Numbered from the stretch's first letter, positions 34,291 to 46,053 are shown. The stretch is 64,000 nucleotides of DNA from Tetraselmis striata (GCA_006384855.1 VCJN01002954.1:248001-312000); one strand, 5' to 3'. The notes: generated by a model from the sequence alone, not told the origin. Made by a program: numbers and translations.

Positions 34291-34342
34291 TGTTACTCGT
34301 TACGTTAGTGCCTTTTGCATGCATTAGTGCTTTATTTAACAC

Positions 34343-34680
34343 ATGCGCACTACAAACAGAACTAAAATAAGCAACTGTGAAAGGTTGCATGCAAAAGAGA
34401 GACATAAGCCTGAAACCAAGGGTCAGGGAGGAGGCCAGGGAGCCAAGACCCAAGGAAGAGCCAAGGGAACCAGGGAGTCGCTAAGCCGCGAAGGAACCAA
34501 AGGGTCAAGGGAAGCACTGAAACCAAGGAACGACCAAAAAGCCCGAAAGGGAAACATGAAACCACTGGGGACCACTGCCCCGGGGTAGGCCATCAGCCGC
34601 GACGAGTACGCTTGCAGCCGATGATCCGGGGCATAGCAACACAGGCCGACGAGCGACGCGGCCAGGCGCAGGAGCACCAT
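34343..34680. repeat. Purine-rich repeat P, copy 2
   Basis: It matches 25510-25783 at both ends, with a longer internal GAAACCAAGG/AGGGAACC purine-rich part that repeats imperfectly at about 10-20 bp spacing. It follows LINE copy 2 by ~50 bp. Confidence 0.65.
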
Positions 34681-35159
34681 CACGCGCCGCGGCGTAACAG
34701 TAGTACGATCAAGGGTACGACCCGCACACTGCGTTATTCGGGTAGGTATGAGAACTCGGAGTATTTTACATTTATATTACGACGCTTTACTAATATGCGT
34801 TCTTTATCACAATACGGGTATTTGTAGCCACAGTAGCATTGCACAGCGGCGACGTTTTAAACGGGAACGGCGCAAATGCAGCAGGAACGGCGCGCGTAAC
34901 AGATAAGGTTAGGATTTCATCGAGATCCTTTGTCATACGAGTATATTCAAGTTTTATGTACTGAATGGTTCGTTAAGATGGGATTGATCCCTCAGCGCCA
35001 CAAAGCAGGCTGACGTCATCAAAGGATTCGCAACTACAGTAGTAGTACAGGTACCGCTACCAGTACAAGGTAAAAGTACGGTGTTGTACCAAAACGATAA
35101 TGACGGGTAGCAATTTCCTTGACGACTGTAAAAGAGCGTCCCGGGGGGGAAAAAACATT
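34681..35159. other. Spacer, no gene seen
   Basis: This is AT-richer sequence with CAGTAGTAGTACAGGTACCG-like short words near 35036. No frame or repeat copy is recognisable. Confidence 0.4.
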
Positions 35160-35285
35160 AACGGAGCGTCGCCTACCCAGGGGGCTTTCCGTAACTGGAT
35201 TGCTGCCTAAACGGCCGTCGGAGAGACGCTCCAAGGGTTTCACTGGTGCCAGTCCTGTCACGGGGGCGAAAAAAAGAATAACAGT
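35160..35285 (+). mobile_element. LINE 3' tail, copy 3
   Basis: This is the reverse complement of the 3218-3320 tail block (GGAGCGTCGCCTACCC...GGGTTTCACTGGTGCCAGTC). Only the tail is present, as expected for a severely 5'-truncated insertion. Confidence 0.65.
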
Positions 35286-35979
35286 AAGATGAGTGCCCGT
35301 CAGCATCAGGCGGCGGCGCGGCGAGGATTTTTTTATATTATTCATGTGACTGCAGTTTCTGATGACGGTTTTCTGATGACGTTTTTCAAGCAGGGTTTTT
35401 TGGTTTGTTTCTGGGTGAGCGGCGAGGGCGCGGCAAAGGCAAGCAGAGGTCTGGGGGATCAATGCCGCAAGCACCAGGAACGGCCCATGCCACAGGGGTT
35501 CTAGACGTCACGCTGGCGGGCTAGACCTCGCGCAATGGGAAAAGCGCTGGCGTGCCGCGCCATACGGGCCGGCGCTGATGGCACGCCCGCTATGCGCGAT
35601 TGGGCGTCCCATAAACAACCTAGCGCAGCGGAACGTCATGCGAAGGTATACACGCACCGATGATGCCGAGCACACGGTCCCTTGCGGCGCAATGCACCGT
35701 GCGATAATATGTTGCGCAAGCAATAGCAAAAGGGATGGAATGTGCCCAGTCCGTGTCCCGCCTAAATAGCTTGTGCTGTAGGAGAGTCTGCTGCCATCCA
35801 CGAAACTTCCGGAGCCGGGGATGCCAGTGGCCATTGTATATACTACAGATCGGCGAACGATGATAACTTAATAGGGAATTTTCTGAAGTGCATGTATCGT
35901 AGCGCCGACGATTGCACAAGCCGGACCATGGCCGGCACCGTTATATATGACCTATTACCTAATACGATAATGCGGGCAC
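35286..35979. other. Spacer before the large duplication
   Basis: Open frames on both strands (35289-35504 plus, 35508-35834 minus) lack recognisable features. No repeat copy was noticed elsewhere in the window. Confidence 0.35.
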
Positions 35980-36519
35980 TGTGAGATTCAGATGTGACGA
36001 AAGTGTGCCCTACTGGTGACGAACGACGACATACGGGGACGATACGGGACGGACGAGGGACGTGGATTTCATACCGAGTAGCGACGACTATCGCGCGCGA
36101 CCTGTAAAGTACTATATGAATTTCTCGTTTTGATAATTTCATCAAATTGATATGCCCACGCGGGCTCGCGTGTCGCGCGCCGACGCGGAGTACCCGGGCT
36201 AAGTACATGCGGCTGCACGTACTCGCTGCACATCGCTGCACATCGCTGACCCCGCGGTGTGCGGCGATGTGCGGCACGACGGGCGGAGGTGTGGGCGGAT
36301 GTAGGTGGTACGGTAGGTGGTAGGCGGTAGGTGGTGTTCGTAGGTGCGCGTTTTAATGCAGCCGCCCTAACTGCTGATGATTGTGTAACGCCCCAGCACG
36401 CGCATGAAGTACGGGGTCGCCTGGCGGTCACCGCCGCTCACCGCTGAACCAAGCGCGGACAGCCGCGCACTCGCATGTGTGCTCCCTGCCGGTGGTGGGC
36501 TACATCCACCCCAACTCTC

Positions 36520-36552
<33 letters not shown>

Positions 36553-36569
36553 CGCGCGCGGCAGCAGGC

Positions 36570-37940
36570 ATGCCGGGAGAGGGATGGATATCGAGTGTGT
36601 CGAAGAATGGCGTGTACACATGCAAGCACTGCCACGGCATCGTGACGGGCAGTAGTGAAAGGACGGCGCGAGAGCGGCACTTCCGGAAATACCCGAACTG
36701 TAGCCACTCGTTGAAGCGTGCGGTTAAGTTGCACCGCAAGGCCGCCTTATTACAAGCAGCAGCAGCGGGGGCGGCGGCAGGAGCAGCAACAGCGGCAGGG
36801 GCGGCAGCAGGAGTAGCTGCAGCCGTCGGAAACGGCCCGCCGGCGCCGGTCTCGGAGGACGATGTGATGGGTGTGGGGGAGGACCCCGTTGGCGAAGACG
36901 GTATGGACATCGACGCGCCTGCGTGGCCGCCGGCGGACGTGGAAGCTGCCGATGAGGGCGTGATACGGAAAGGCGATCCCGGTGACTTCTACATGAAGCT
37001 CATCGCCAAGAAGTTCCGGGGAGTATGGCACTACGGCGTGATAACCGGCGTCGTTACCGAGTGGGTGTTGGAGGACTACGGCGGGGCGACCCAATGGCGT
37101 GCTGTTTTCGAGGACGGTGACATTGTGGACCTTCTGCGTTCAGAGGTGAGTGGGCCCGGCCTGCGTGCTGGTGGCACCACTCAACTGCGGTTGTATGGAA
37201 TCACACGCACCCGCCCGGTCGGCGTGGCAGGTTGTGGAGGCTATGGCGGCTGCCCAGGAGCACCCCCCTGTGGATGCGGACTGGGAGGCTCGCTCGGTAA
37301 CCGTCCATGAAGGCGATGACGTGTCCAGTGAATCACGCACCTTGCCCGGCGTGCGTTCAACACAACCCGGCTGGCGGAGGCCAAGCAGAACACTGGCTGC
37401 CATGGCGTGTGCCATGTGCATGTGGTCCTTGGCTATGTCAGCATGGTCAACCTCTTCCCTCTCGCGCCGTTCCACCTGTTTTTTTGGCTTGGAAAGGGAC
37501 TTCCGGAGGAAATTTGTCACCGTGCAGAGCCACATTGGATTCCGAGCTATGAAGCAGGAAGACCGGCGCCAGGCTTTAGTCCCGATACCCAGCAACTTTG
37601 GACGCGGGTTGCGCCCTTCGTTTGCGGTGTCCAAGAAGTCGAAAGGTAACCCCCCCCCCCCCCCCCCCCCCCGGGCGTGGGCGTGGGCGTGGGCGTGACG
37701 GCATTCCCCTCCATGACTGCAGGGTCAGGCAAGGTGACGGTGCAGTCCGGCTGGGTCATGGAGGACTTCTTGCACCACATGGAAACGTTTTCCATTCTTA
37801 ACGCCGGTCCGTTGTTCGGGGAGGCCCGGGTGAAGGCGATCATGACCGAGAAGGAGCTCGCGTCCCCAGCGGTGGTGCGTTCGGTGTCGCGACTGGCGGT
37901 GCTTGGGCACATGTACAAGCGCCTGCAAGGAGCTGCGTGA
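36570..37940 (+). CDS. CACTA-like transposon protein: zinc finger plus Tudor-like domain, 3 exons
   Basis: Exon 1 (ATG 36570 to 37145) encodes GVYTCKHCHGIVTGS...HFRKYPNC, a C-x2-C...H-x5-C BED-like finger, an Ala-rich linker, MDIDAPAWPP, then KKFRGVWHYGVITGV...AVFEDGDIVDLLRSE, which has the K-F-x-G...V...V-x-x-E-D-G-D-x-x-D-L pattern of Tudor-like domains in plant PTM-type proteins. GTGAGT at 37146 and an AG ending at 37230 join in phase to exon 2 (37231-37645). A second intron (37646-37722) starts GTAAC plus 23 C and ends CTGCAG; exon 3 (37723-37940) ends with TGA. All joins keep frame, giving about 402 residues. Exon 3 has VMEDFLHHMETFSILNAG. The element label comes from the right-hand copy, which carries a tnp2-like block here absent. 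This copy may be an internal-deletion derivative. Confidence 0.5.
37646..37722 (+). other. Intron with a C23 tract directly behind the 5' splice site
   Basis: The donor GTAAC is followed immediately by C at 37650-37672, then a GGGCGT hexamer repeated about four times, then a 3' end CTCCATGACTGCAG. Splicing it out keeps the flanking exons in phase. Confidence 0.55.
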
Positions 37941-38089
37941 TTCGTCACGCGGTGGGGGTTGCAGAATGTGGTGACGGAGGAGGACGGCCCCGAGTGCAAG
38001 GCGCAGGTGGACGCGCTCACCAGGGAGGGGAGGACTCGATACCCAGCGCGGCGCCAAGGCGCGGCGGCCGGGGCAGCGCGGCGCCAAGG

Positions 38090-38235
38090 CGAGTGGGATG
38101 GGCGGGGCAGCGGTTGCTACCGAGTGAGGCGTAGCATCGTTTGCAGTAGCAACGCAGCCTTTCCGGTTGCATAGTGTGACACCGCCTGGATGTAACCCAG
38201 CCATACGCGCAAAGTGCAAGTGTTACACGTCCGTG
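38090..38235. repeat. GGTTGCTAC hairpin repeat, single copy
   Basis: GGCAGCGGTTGCTAC and, about 25 nt later, GTAGCAACGCAGCC form a near-perfect stem of 13-14 bp. A conserved tail with GACACCGCCTGGATGTAACC follows. The right duplication copy has three tandem versions (51588-52103). Confidence 0.7.
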
Positions 38236-38264
38236 TGCCCCACCCAATGACATTGCGCCCGACC

Positions 38265-38930
38265 TCACTGACGGCATGTCTCGCTCTCCTTCATCTCCCG
38301 GGCCGTCCGCCGCCTCACCCTGCGCACCCTACCAGCCGCGCGTGCCTTCTCGGAAGCCTCACACACGGCGGCGCGAGTCGCGTCGTAGAACGCGTCCCTG
38401 ACATGGCGGAACTCCGCCCTCACCGTGGCCGTGGTCGAGCAGGGGACTGCCCGCTGATGGGTCGCCATGCATGGGTACTTGGGGCCGCACAAAGCCGGGG
38501 TGCCGTCGCAGCAACACTCCCAGACCGTCCGTTGGCCGCAGTCCACGCATGACGGGCGTCCGGCCAGGACACGCACATGATAGTGCATGTGGCCGCCTCC
38601 CGCCACTGCTCGTAGTGCTCCGGTCAACATGGCGACGAGCAAGTCGGCATGTCCCGCAGGTGGCTGCGGGGCGGGTGGCGCGAGCGCAGCCTCGCTCGCC
38701 TCAACAACCCCCTCAGCCCGATCAGTCGCCTCGACCACGGCCTCCTCCGCCTCCTGACGCGGCGCAGCAGGCGCATCATCGTCGCCTAGCAGGGCGTCCC
38801 CCCCCCGCAACGGCGCCGTCGGCGGTGGCCGACGCCGTCGTGGCGGGGTGTTGTGAGGAGGTGGCCCTAGACATAGGTGGGGCCGGCACCGCCATGTGTT
38901 GCTCCACATGCGGTGCGGTTCTTGACGCAA
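38265..38930 (-). CDS. ORF with C-terminal zinc ribbon like that of piggyBac transposases
   Basis: The minus-strand frame has an Ala/Pro-rich first half, then HYHVRVLAGRPSCVDCGQRT, WECCCDGTPALCGPKYPC and an MATHQR end of the ribbon, then a charged helical tail (EASEKARAAGRVRRVRRRTA). The C-x2-C...C-x-C...L-C-x4-C-x3-H spacing resembles the cross-brace zinc ribbon at the C-terminus of piggyBac-type transposases. No DDE catalytic region is recognisable upstream. The right copy at 52124-52600 keeps all Cys/His positions while varying between them. The identification is tentative. Confidence 0.35.
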   Translation of the reverse strand: MRQEPHRMWSNTWRCRPHLCLGPPPHNTPPRRRRPPPTAPLRGGDALLGDDDAPAAPRQEAEEAVVEATDRAEGVVEASEAALAPPAPQPPAGHADLLVAMLTGALRAVAGGGHMHYHVRVLAGRPSCVDCGQRTVWECCCDGTPALCGPKYPCMATHQRAVPCSTTATVRAEFRHVRDAFYDATRAAVCEASEKARAAGRVRRVRRRTAREMKESETCRQ

Positions 38931-39483
38931 CAGCTCCGTCGCACCAGTACCGGCGCCGGCACCCCACGCCTGCTGCGCTTACCACCAACCGGCATGTTTC
39001 CTTTGGGAGGCGGTTCATCCGCGTCGGAGGTGAGCGGCGGTGCCTGTGTGGGTGTCGATACTGCCCGGCCATTAGGGCTCCCGCCGCATGCCGCTCCGCC
39101 GACCCACGCCGCGGCGTGTGCTGCGCCCCGCATAGTCGCCTCGAATATATTATACATGACGCGGGGACGGGGGGGGGGGGGGGGGGGGGGGGATTCGTGC
39201 GTTTCGTATGTCGGCGGAACGGCGTGCGAAGCTGCGGCTGGCGAAGGTGGTGGAAGTAAGCGTGGCGGCGTCGGCGGCGTTTTACCGTGCGTGCATGCGT
39301 GCGCAACCCCGCGGCAGCAAGCGCCGGACTCGGCGTGTGCCGGCGGCAGAGCTGCGAAGCCATGGACACGGTACGGGATGCCAAGTCTGGCTAAGCAACT
39401 GCCGAGGCTGGCGGCTTAACCCCCATGTCCGGCGGTTGGGGGACGGAAAGTGCGTAGAAGTTGATCGGCAAAGCGGGCATATA
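38931..39483. other. GC-rich part of duplication with a G24 tract
   Basis: G runs from 39169 to 39192, versus G18 in the right copy at 52986-53003. A plus-strand frame after it (MSAERRAKLRLAKVVEVSVA...) is also open in the right copy. It may be coding, but I recognise nothing and composition alone could keep it open. Confidence 0.4.
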
Positions 39484-41402
39484 TGTTAGCTATACTCGTA
39501 CCGATATTCGGCTGCCCGGTATCGATACTAGTATAGCGCGGTATACCAGTACTCGGCTGCCCGTGTACCGGCTGTATGGCTATATATGCGGTTGCCCGCG
39601 TGTATGTGACATGATCGGATCTTTTGAATTGCTTTCACTGGTTTCGGAGCCAATGTAAGCTTTAGGCGAGGGACTGTAGCATAGGCAAGGAGAAGGTTTG
39701 CAGCAAAGGAAATTGTTACATTGTACCGGGGTGTACATGGCTTTGTACAACTATCGGCTCAGCAGTCGGTCGCATGCGCAGGCATTAGGCTTGGGTATGC
39801 AATCTAGGCTTGGAGTCACCAGGGAGTCATCAGGGCGTAATGGCTGACGAGGGCATGATCACGTGGGCGTGATCACGTGTAACATGTGCGCAGTCTACAT
39901 GCATGTATGGGCGGATGAGCAGTATGTATATAGGCGTGCTAGTATATAAGTGAGTGGACAGTATGGGTATGGGTGTACACATGAATGCGGGTATAGGTAT
40001 GCAGGTAGGGTTATGGTGGTAACCGAAACATGCTGCGACCCGAAAATATTGCCGACGCCCCCCCGGTCCGGCACTGACAAAACCCAAACCTGCCTGGCGA
40101 ACTGCCTGCCCGCCCACCGCCACGGCTTCAGTCATCGTAATGACCCCACGTGCATGCGTATAGTAATTAACTAATAACGACTGGCGCCTGACCTAACGAG
40201 TACAGGTACTGGTAACGACTACAGTTCGCTGATCGTTAAATGTTTTTCTTTTGCGTTACCTCGGTCTATCCGAGTTTTTGTACATGCGATAGTCAGTCTA
40301 CTACATCGTCTATCGGTCAATACTGTGTTTATTCACCTGCCACATAACGCATATGTTCCATGTATGAAAAGGATTCGTGCGTAGGCACGCTGTTCATTAG
40401 TCATACTAACGACCAAATCACTGCTAATATCCTATCTACTCAGCATAATAATATACTTCGGACGATTACAACACGCTATACCACACCCGCTAACTTGTTA
40501 TACCAACACGTGGACTCTGCGGATTACATTGACATCGCCAAAATACCATATGCAGAAATACATGACTGAAAGTTAGAACTCGCCAATACATGTGTATCGA
40601 GCATACGTAGCATATGCCAAACTCGCCCCCATAAAGTCTAGATGTCAACGTCTCACATATTGCTTCGCAGTCACCTTGTCAAATCCCGCCTGCCAACTCA
40701 TGCCAACTCCGCTTGCCTTTTGCCATGGCAACGTCACACATATTGCTTTGCAGTCAGCTTGCCACAGTCCGCCTGCCAACTCCTGCCAACTCCGCTTGCC
40801 TTTTGCTATGCACTGCCATCCCGTATTCCACAATTCCTGGGCGACATATGCTATTTAACCTGACAGGTCGTAGTGACATGCTCCATGATTATGCCCGACA
40901 CAATCTACTTGTCCCTGTCGCAATGCTTGCGCACACCGATCATCGTGCCATGTCCGCCGAATACCCCACCCGCTTCCCTTGCGTATCATTCCCATGGGTC
41001 TGCTTTTTTGGGGGCCGGGATGGAATGTTAGGGTTACCACCATAACCCTACCTGCATACCTATACCCGCATTCATGTGTACACCCATACCCATACTGTCC
41101 ACTCACTTATATACTAGCACGCCTATTTACATACTGCTCATCCGCCCATACATGCATGTAGACTGCGCACATGTTACACGTGATCACGCCCACGTGATCA
41201 TGCCCTCGTCAGCCATTACGCCCTGATGACTCCCTGGTGACTCCAAGCCGAGATTGCATACCCAAGCCTAATGCCTGCGCATGCGACCGACTGCTGAGCC
41301 GATAGTTGTATAAAGCCATGTACACCCCGGTACACTGTAACAATTTCCTTTGCTGCAAACCTTCTCCTTGCCTATGCTACAGTCCCTCGCCTAAAGCTTA
41401 CA
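39484..41402. mobile_element. LTR-like element relic with inverted 371-bp repeats
   Basis: The insert starts TGTTAGC and ends GCTTACA and is flanked by ATATA on both sides (39479-39483 and 41403-41407). The right duplication copy has the uninterrupted site at 53291-53295. Two ~371-bp repeats lie inside in opposite orientation (39654-40024 and 41032-41402). A third, forward copy (59516-59870) precedes a Ty3/gypsy-type pol fossil, and the 40021-40560 interior matches 60711-61190. The relic is therefore a rearranged, non-coding derivative of that element family. It is broken. The insertion postdates the duplication, or the element was excluded from it. Confidence 0.7.
40643..40812. repeat. Two tandem units of ~86 bp
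   Basis: CACATATTGCTTCGCAGTCA and CACATATTGCTTTGCAGTCA begin two successive units that share CCGCCTGCCAACTC and CCGCTTGCCTTTTGC. They lie inside the LTR-like relic. Confidence 0.7.
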
Positions 41403-41801
41403 ATATAAGCCTGGCTGTGCTAGGTTCCTATTAAGTAATGGCGGTTTGTGCTAAGTAATTCGTAGGGGTGGACCATGCAGCGCAGGTAGGGGGCGGTATA
41501 AATGAGGCCGGGCACATATACTGCTCCACGAAACGACACTGTCGCACGTGTAGTTGAATAGACCCCCCCCCCCTCCCCCCTCCCCCCGCCCCCACCCCCC
41601 GCCGGGTCGGCCCGCCGACCCGCCACGGCATGTAATATCTGTCATGCATCGCCGGGGTATGTGTGAGTGGATGCCCCGCCGCCACATCCCCCCCCCCCCC
41701 CCCCCCCCCATTTACACTTGTGCACTCATTAAGTTTGGGCTGGTTTCGGAGCAGTACATGTACGTATGTATATACATACAATGGAACGTAGGACCTGCGC
41801 G
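41403..41801 (+). promoter_or_regulatory. Satellite leader with TATA box, left copy
   Basis: TATAAA lies at 41497-41502 in GGCGGTATAAATGAGGCCGG and is conserved at 53388-53393 in the right copy. C-rich runs (41563-41610 and C22 at 41688-41709) and a GTACATGTACGTATGTATAT palindromic stretch follow before the array. Transcription from here would run into the satellite. Promoter activity is inference. Confidence 0.4.
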
Positions 41802-44800
41802 GAAAGAGGCGGGGCTGGCGGAGTGCGTTGGGGGTGCGTAGAGTAGCGTGCTGCAAATAATTGGGGTGCATCGGACGCCGGATGCCCATCCACCCGGCGT
41901 AAAAGACGCGTAATATTCACACTATATTAACACACAAATGTGTGAAAACCGGACATTCCGTGCCGGATGGGTGGGAATACGGCGTCCGATGCAGCCAAAA
42001 CCCCAGCAACACGCTATTCTATGCACCGCCAATCCACTCCGCCAGCACCGCCTCATTCTCTGTCGATTTCGAAAACGCCTTCACATTATTATCCACCGCT
42101 AATAATTGCAATTGCCACCGTGTAATGTTGTCACGATGTGCGCACACAACAACACTTACTACCGGTTCCGACGCGGATGGAGGCGGGGCTTGCGGAGTGC
42201 ATTGGCGGTGCGTAGAGTAGCGTGCTGCAAATAATTGGGGTGCATCGGACGCCGGATGCCCATCCACCCGGCGTAAAAGACGCGTAATATTCACACTATA
42301 TTAACACACACATGTGTGAAAACCGGACATTCCGTGCCGGATGGGTGGGAATACGGCGTCCGATGCAGCCAAAACCCCAGCAACACGCTATTCTATGCAC
42401 CGCCAATGCACTCCGCCAGCACCGCCTCATTCTCTGTCGATTTCGAAAACGCCTTCACATTATCCACCGCTAATTGCAATTTGCCACCGTGTAATGATGT
42501 CACGATGTGCGCACACAACAACACTTACTACCGGTTCCGACGCGGATGGAGGCGGGGCTTGCGGAGTGCACTGGCGGTGCACAGACTAGCGTGCTGGTGA
42601 GATTCGGGGTGCATCGGACGCCGGATGCCCATCCACCCGGCGTAAAAGACGCGTAATATTCACACTATATTAACACACAAATGTGTGAAAACCGGACATT
42701 CCGTGCCGGATGGGTGGGAATACGGCGTCCGATGCAGCCAAAACCCCAGCAACACGCTATTCTATGCACCGCCAATGCACTCCGCCAGCACCGCCTCATT
42801 CTCTGTCAATTTCGAAAACGCCTTCACATTATCCACCGCTAATTGCAATTGCCACCGAGTAATGTTGTCACGATGTGCGCACACAACAACACTTACTATC
42901 GGTTCCGACGCGGATGGAGGCGGGGCTTGCGGAGTGCGTTGGGGGTGCGTAGAGTAGCGTGCTGCAAATAATTGGGGTGCATCGGACGCCGGATGCCCAT
43001 CCACCCGGCGTAAAAGACGCGTATTATTCACACTATATTAACACACACATGTGTGAAAACCGGACATTCCGTGCCGGATGGGTGGGAATACGGCGTCCGA
43101 TGCAGCCAAAACCCCAGCAACACGCTATTCTATGCACCGCCAATGCACTCCGCCAGCACCGCCTCATTCTCTGTCGATTTCGAAAACGCCTTCACATTAT
43201 CCACCGCTAATTGCAATTTGCCACCGTGTAATGATGTCACGATGTGCGCACACAACAACACTTACTACCGGTTCCGACGCGGATGGAGGCGGGGCTTGCG
43301 GAGTGCACTGGCGGTGCACAGACTAGCGTGCTGGTGAGATTCGGGGTGCATCGGACGCCGGATGCCCATCCACCCGGCGTAAAAGACGCGTAATATTCAC
43401 ACTATATTAACACACAAATGTGTGAAAACCGGACATTCCGTGCCGGATGGGTGGGAATACGGCGTCCGATGCAGCCAAAACCCCAGCAACACGCTATTCT
43501 ATGCACCGCCAATGCACTCCACCAGCACCGCCTCATTCTCTGTCGATTTCGAAAACGCCTTCACATTATCCACCGCTAATTGCAATTGCCACCGTGTAAT
43601 GTTGTCACGATGTGGGCACACAACAACACTTACTACCGGTTCCGACGCGGATGGAGGCGGGGCTTGCGGAGTGCATTGGCGGTGCGTAGAGTAGCGTGCT
43701 GCAAATAATTGGGGTGCATCGGACGCCGGATGCCCATCCACCCGGCGTAAAAGACGCGTAATATTCACACTATATTAACACACAAATGTGTGAAAACCGG
43801 ACATTCCGTGCCGGGTGGATGGGAATACGGCGTCCGATGCAGCCAAAACCCCAGCAACACGCTATTCTATGCACCGCCAATGCACTCCGCCAGCACCGCC
43901 TCATTCTCTGTCGATTTTGAAAACGCCTTCACATTATCCACCGCTAATTGCAATTGCCACCGTGTAATGTTGTCACGATGTGGGCACACAACAACACTTA
44001 CTACCGATTCCGACGCGGATGGAGGCGGGGCTTGCGGAGTGCATTGGCGGTGCGTAGAGTAGCGTGCTGCAAATAATTGGGGTGCATCGGACGCCGGATG
44101 CCCATCCACCCGGCGTAAAAGACGCGTAATATTCACACTATATTAACACACAAATGTGTGAAAACCGGACATTCCGTGCCGGGCGGATGGGAATACGGCG
44201 TCCGATGCAGCCAAAACCCCAGCAACACGCTATTCTATGCACCGCCAATGCACTCCGCCAGCACCGCCTCATTCTCTGTCGATTTCGAAAACGCCTTCAC
44301 ATTATTATCCACCGCTGATCATTGCAATTGCCACCGTGTAATGTTGTCACGATGTGCGCACACAACAGCACTTACTACCGGTTCCGACGCGGATGGAGGC
44401 GGGGCTTGCGGAGTGCACTGGCGGTGCACAGACTAGCGTGCTGGTGAGATTCGGGGTGCATCGGACGCCGGATGCCCATCAACCCGGCGTAAAAGACGCG
44501 TAATATTCACACTATATTAACACACACACATGTGTGAAAACCGGACATTCCGTGCCGGATGGGTGGGAATATGGCGTCCGATGCAGCCAAAACCCCAGCA
44601 ACACGCTATTCTATGCACCGCCAATGCACTCCGCCAGCACCGCCTCATTCTCTGTCGATTTCGAAAACGCCTTCACATTATCCACCGCTAATTGCAATTG
44701 TCACCGTGTAATGTTGTCACGATGTGCGCACGCAACAACACTTACTATCGGTTCCGACGCGGATGGAGGCGGGGCTTGCGGAGTGCGTTGGGGGTGCGTA

Positions 44801-45365
44801 GAGTAGCGTGCTGCAAATAATTGGGGTGCATCGGACGCCGGATGCCCATCCACCCGGCGTAAAAGACGCGTAATATTCACACTATATTCACACACAAATG
44901 TGTGAAAACCGGACATTCCGTGCCGAATGGGTGGGAATACGGCGTCCGATGCAGCCAAAACCCCAGCAACACGCTATTCTATGCACCGTCAATGCACTCC
45001 GCCAGCACCGCCTCATTCTCTGTCGATTTCGAAAACGCCTTCACATTATCCACCGCTAATTGCAATTTGCCACCGTGTAATGATGTCACGATGTGCGCAC
45101 ACAACAACACTTACTATCGGTTCCGACGCGGATGGAGGCGGGGCTTGCGGAGTGCGTTGGGGGTGCGTAGAGTAGCGTGCTGCAAATAATTGGGGTGCAT
45201 CGGACGCCGGATGCCCATCCACCCGGCGTAAAAGACGCGTAATATTTACACTATATTAACACACAAATGTGTGAAACCGGACATTCCGTGCCGGATGGAT
45301 GGGAATACGGCGTCTGATGCAGCCAAAACCCCGGGAACACGCTATTCTATGCACCGCCAATGCAC
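41802..45365. repeat. Palindromic satellite array 1, about 10 units of ~368 bp
   Basis: Unit starts (GTGTGAAAACCGG) fall at 41942, 42316, 42685, 43053, 43422, 43790, 44158, 44534, 44902 and 45271, after an initial half unit. Within each unit, an arm from GGATGGGTGGGAATACGG to CAGCACCGCCTC is repeated in inverted form (GGATGGAGGCGGGGCTTGCG to GCCCATCCACCC), giving ~115 bp arms around a ~125 bp loop. Alternating subtypes (TGCAAATAATTGG versus TGGTGAGATTCGG junctions) give a two-unit period at 42316/43053. Open frames of ~90 codons exist on both strands of each unit, but I do not regard them as genes. Confidence 0.95.
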
Positions 45366-45845
45366 TCCATCCGCAACCCCCGCCTCATTCCCAGTCGTAC
45401 GTGCTTGTGCACACGCACGGAATGCTTGCACTGCTCCGAAACCACTGTCACATACCCCGCTCATTGGGTACCGATTGCGGCGCATGCACGGCTAGATATT
45501 TGTTTACATAAACCGGGGGGGGGGGGGGGGGGCACAGTGTCCCGCTACTCACCCTGCATTGGATTAGGGCGACGATTGCAAACAAGACGAGGAGGCGCGA
45601 ATGAACTGCTCCGAAACCACGCGATGTGCCCGGCGACCTCCATATCCAGCACGTCCACCGATGCAAGTAATAAGGACAGGACCCCCCCCCGCCCCCCCCC
45701 CCCCCCCCCACCCGCCAAAGTGGAGGAAGTGTAGGAGTACAACCGGAGCATGACGTGATCCATTGTCGCTTATTTACAAGCACGGGCGGTGCTGCCAGAC
45801 CCCATCGTCTACGGCCGATATAATATTCACACTATATTAACATCG
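45366..45845. other. Array exit; G18 and C-rich tracts
   Basis: The satellite similarity decays after 45365. G18 lies at 45515-45532 and a C-rich run at 45680-45710. A short piece, TAATATTCACACTATATTAACA at 45821, again matches a satellite unit junction. No gene is supported. Confidence 0.5.
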
Positions 45846-45900
45846 GTGCACACCGCCGCACACCGCCGCACACCGCCGCACAACGCTGCGCGCGCACATT
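45846..45900. repeat. Decamer repeat GCACACCGCC
   Basis: About four tandem copies of GCACACCGCC-like decamers occur. The related decamer GCACATCGCT repeats at 36228-36252, 49463-49515 and 49679-49705. Confidence 0.7.
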
Positions 45901-46053
45901 TGTCGCGCACATATACGCGCGCCCTACCGCACATATTATCCCGGATTCACTCGGTGAAACCGCGTATTCATTTCGCCGTGCTACTTCAACAATAAACATT
46001 GCGAAATTACACCGACACAATGCCGCACCGACTAGCTCTTGACAATACGTGCA

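Larger units (their letters stand above)
35980..39483. repeat. Large direct duplication, left copy
   Basis: This aligns in order with 49223-53295. Shared parts are the GACGAACGACGACATACGGG leader, the GCACATCGCT decamers, the zinc-finger/Tudor-like gene start, the GGTTGCTAC hairpin and the Cys-rich minus-strand ORF. The two copies differ in the middle (37330-38085 here versus 50805-51580), in homopolymer lengths and by extra tandem units in the right copy. After the insertion at 39484-41402 the duplication continues into the leader at 41403 and the satellite array. Confidence 0.85.

Noticed and set aside
36477-36569. An upstream start for the CACTA-like gene, since the frame is open through the C30 tract
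   Set aside because: The tract length differs in the right copy (C22), which would change the frame, whereas the ATG at 36570 (50018 in the right copy) lies downstream of it and is conserved.
41802-45365. Regularly spaced repeats that could be taken for a CRISPR array
   Set aside because: The repeated unit is the whole 368 bp, without unique spacers, and the DNA is eukaryotic.
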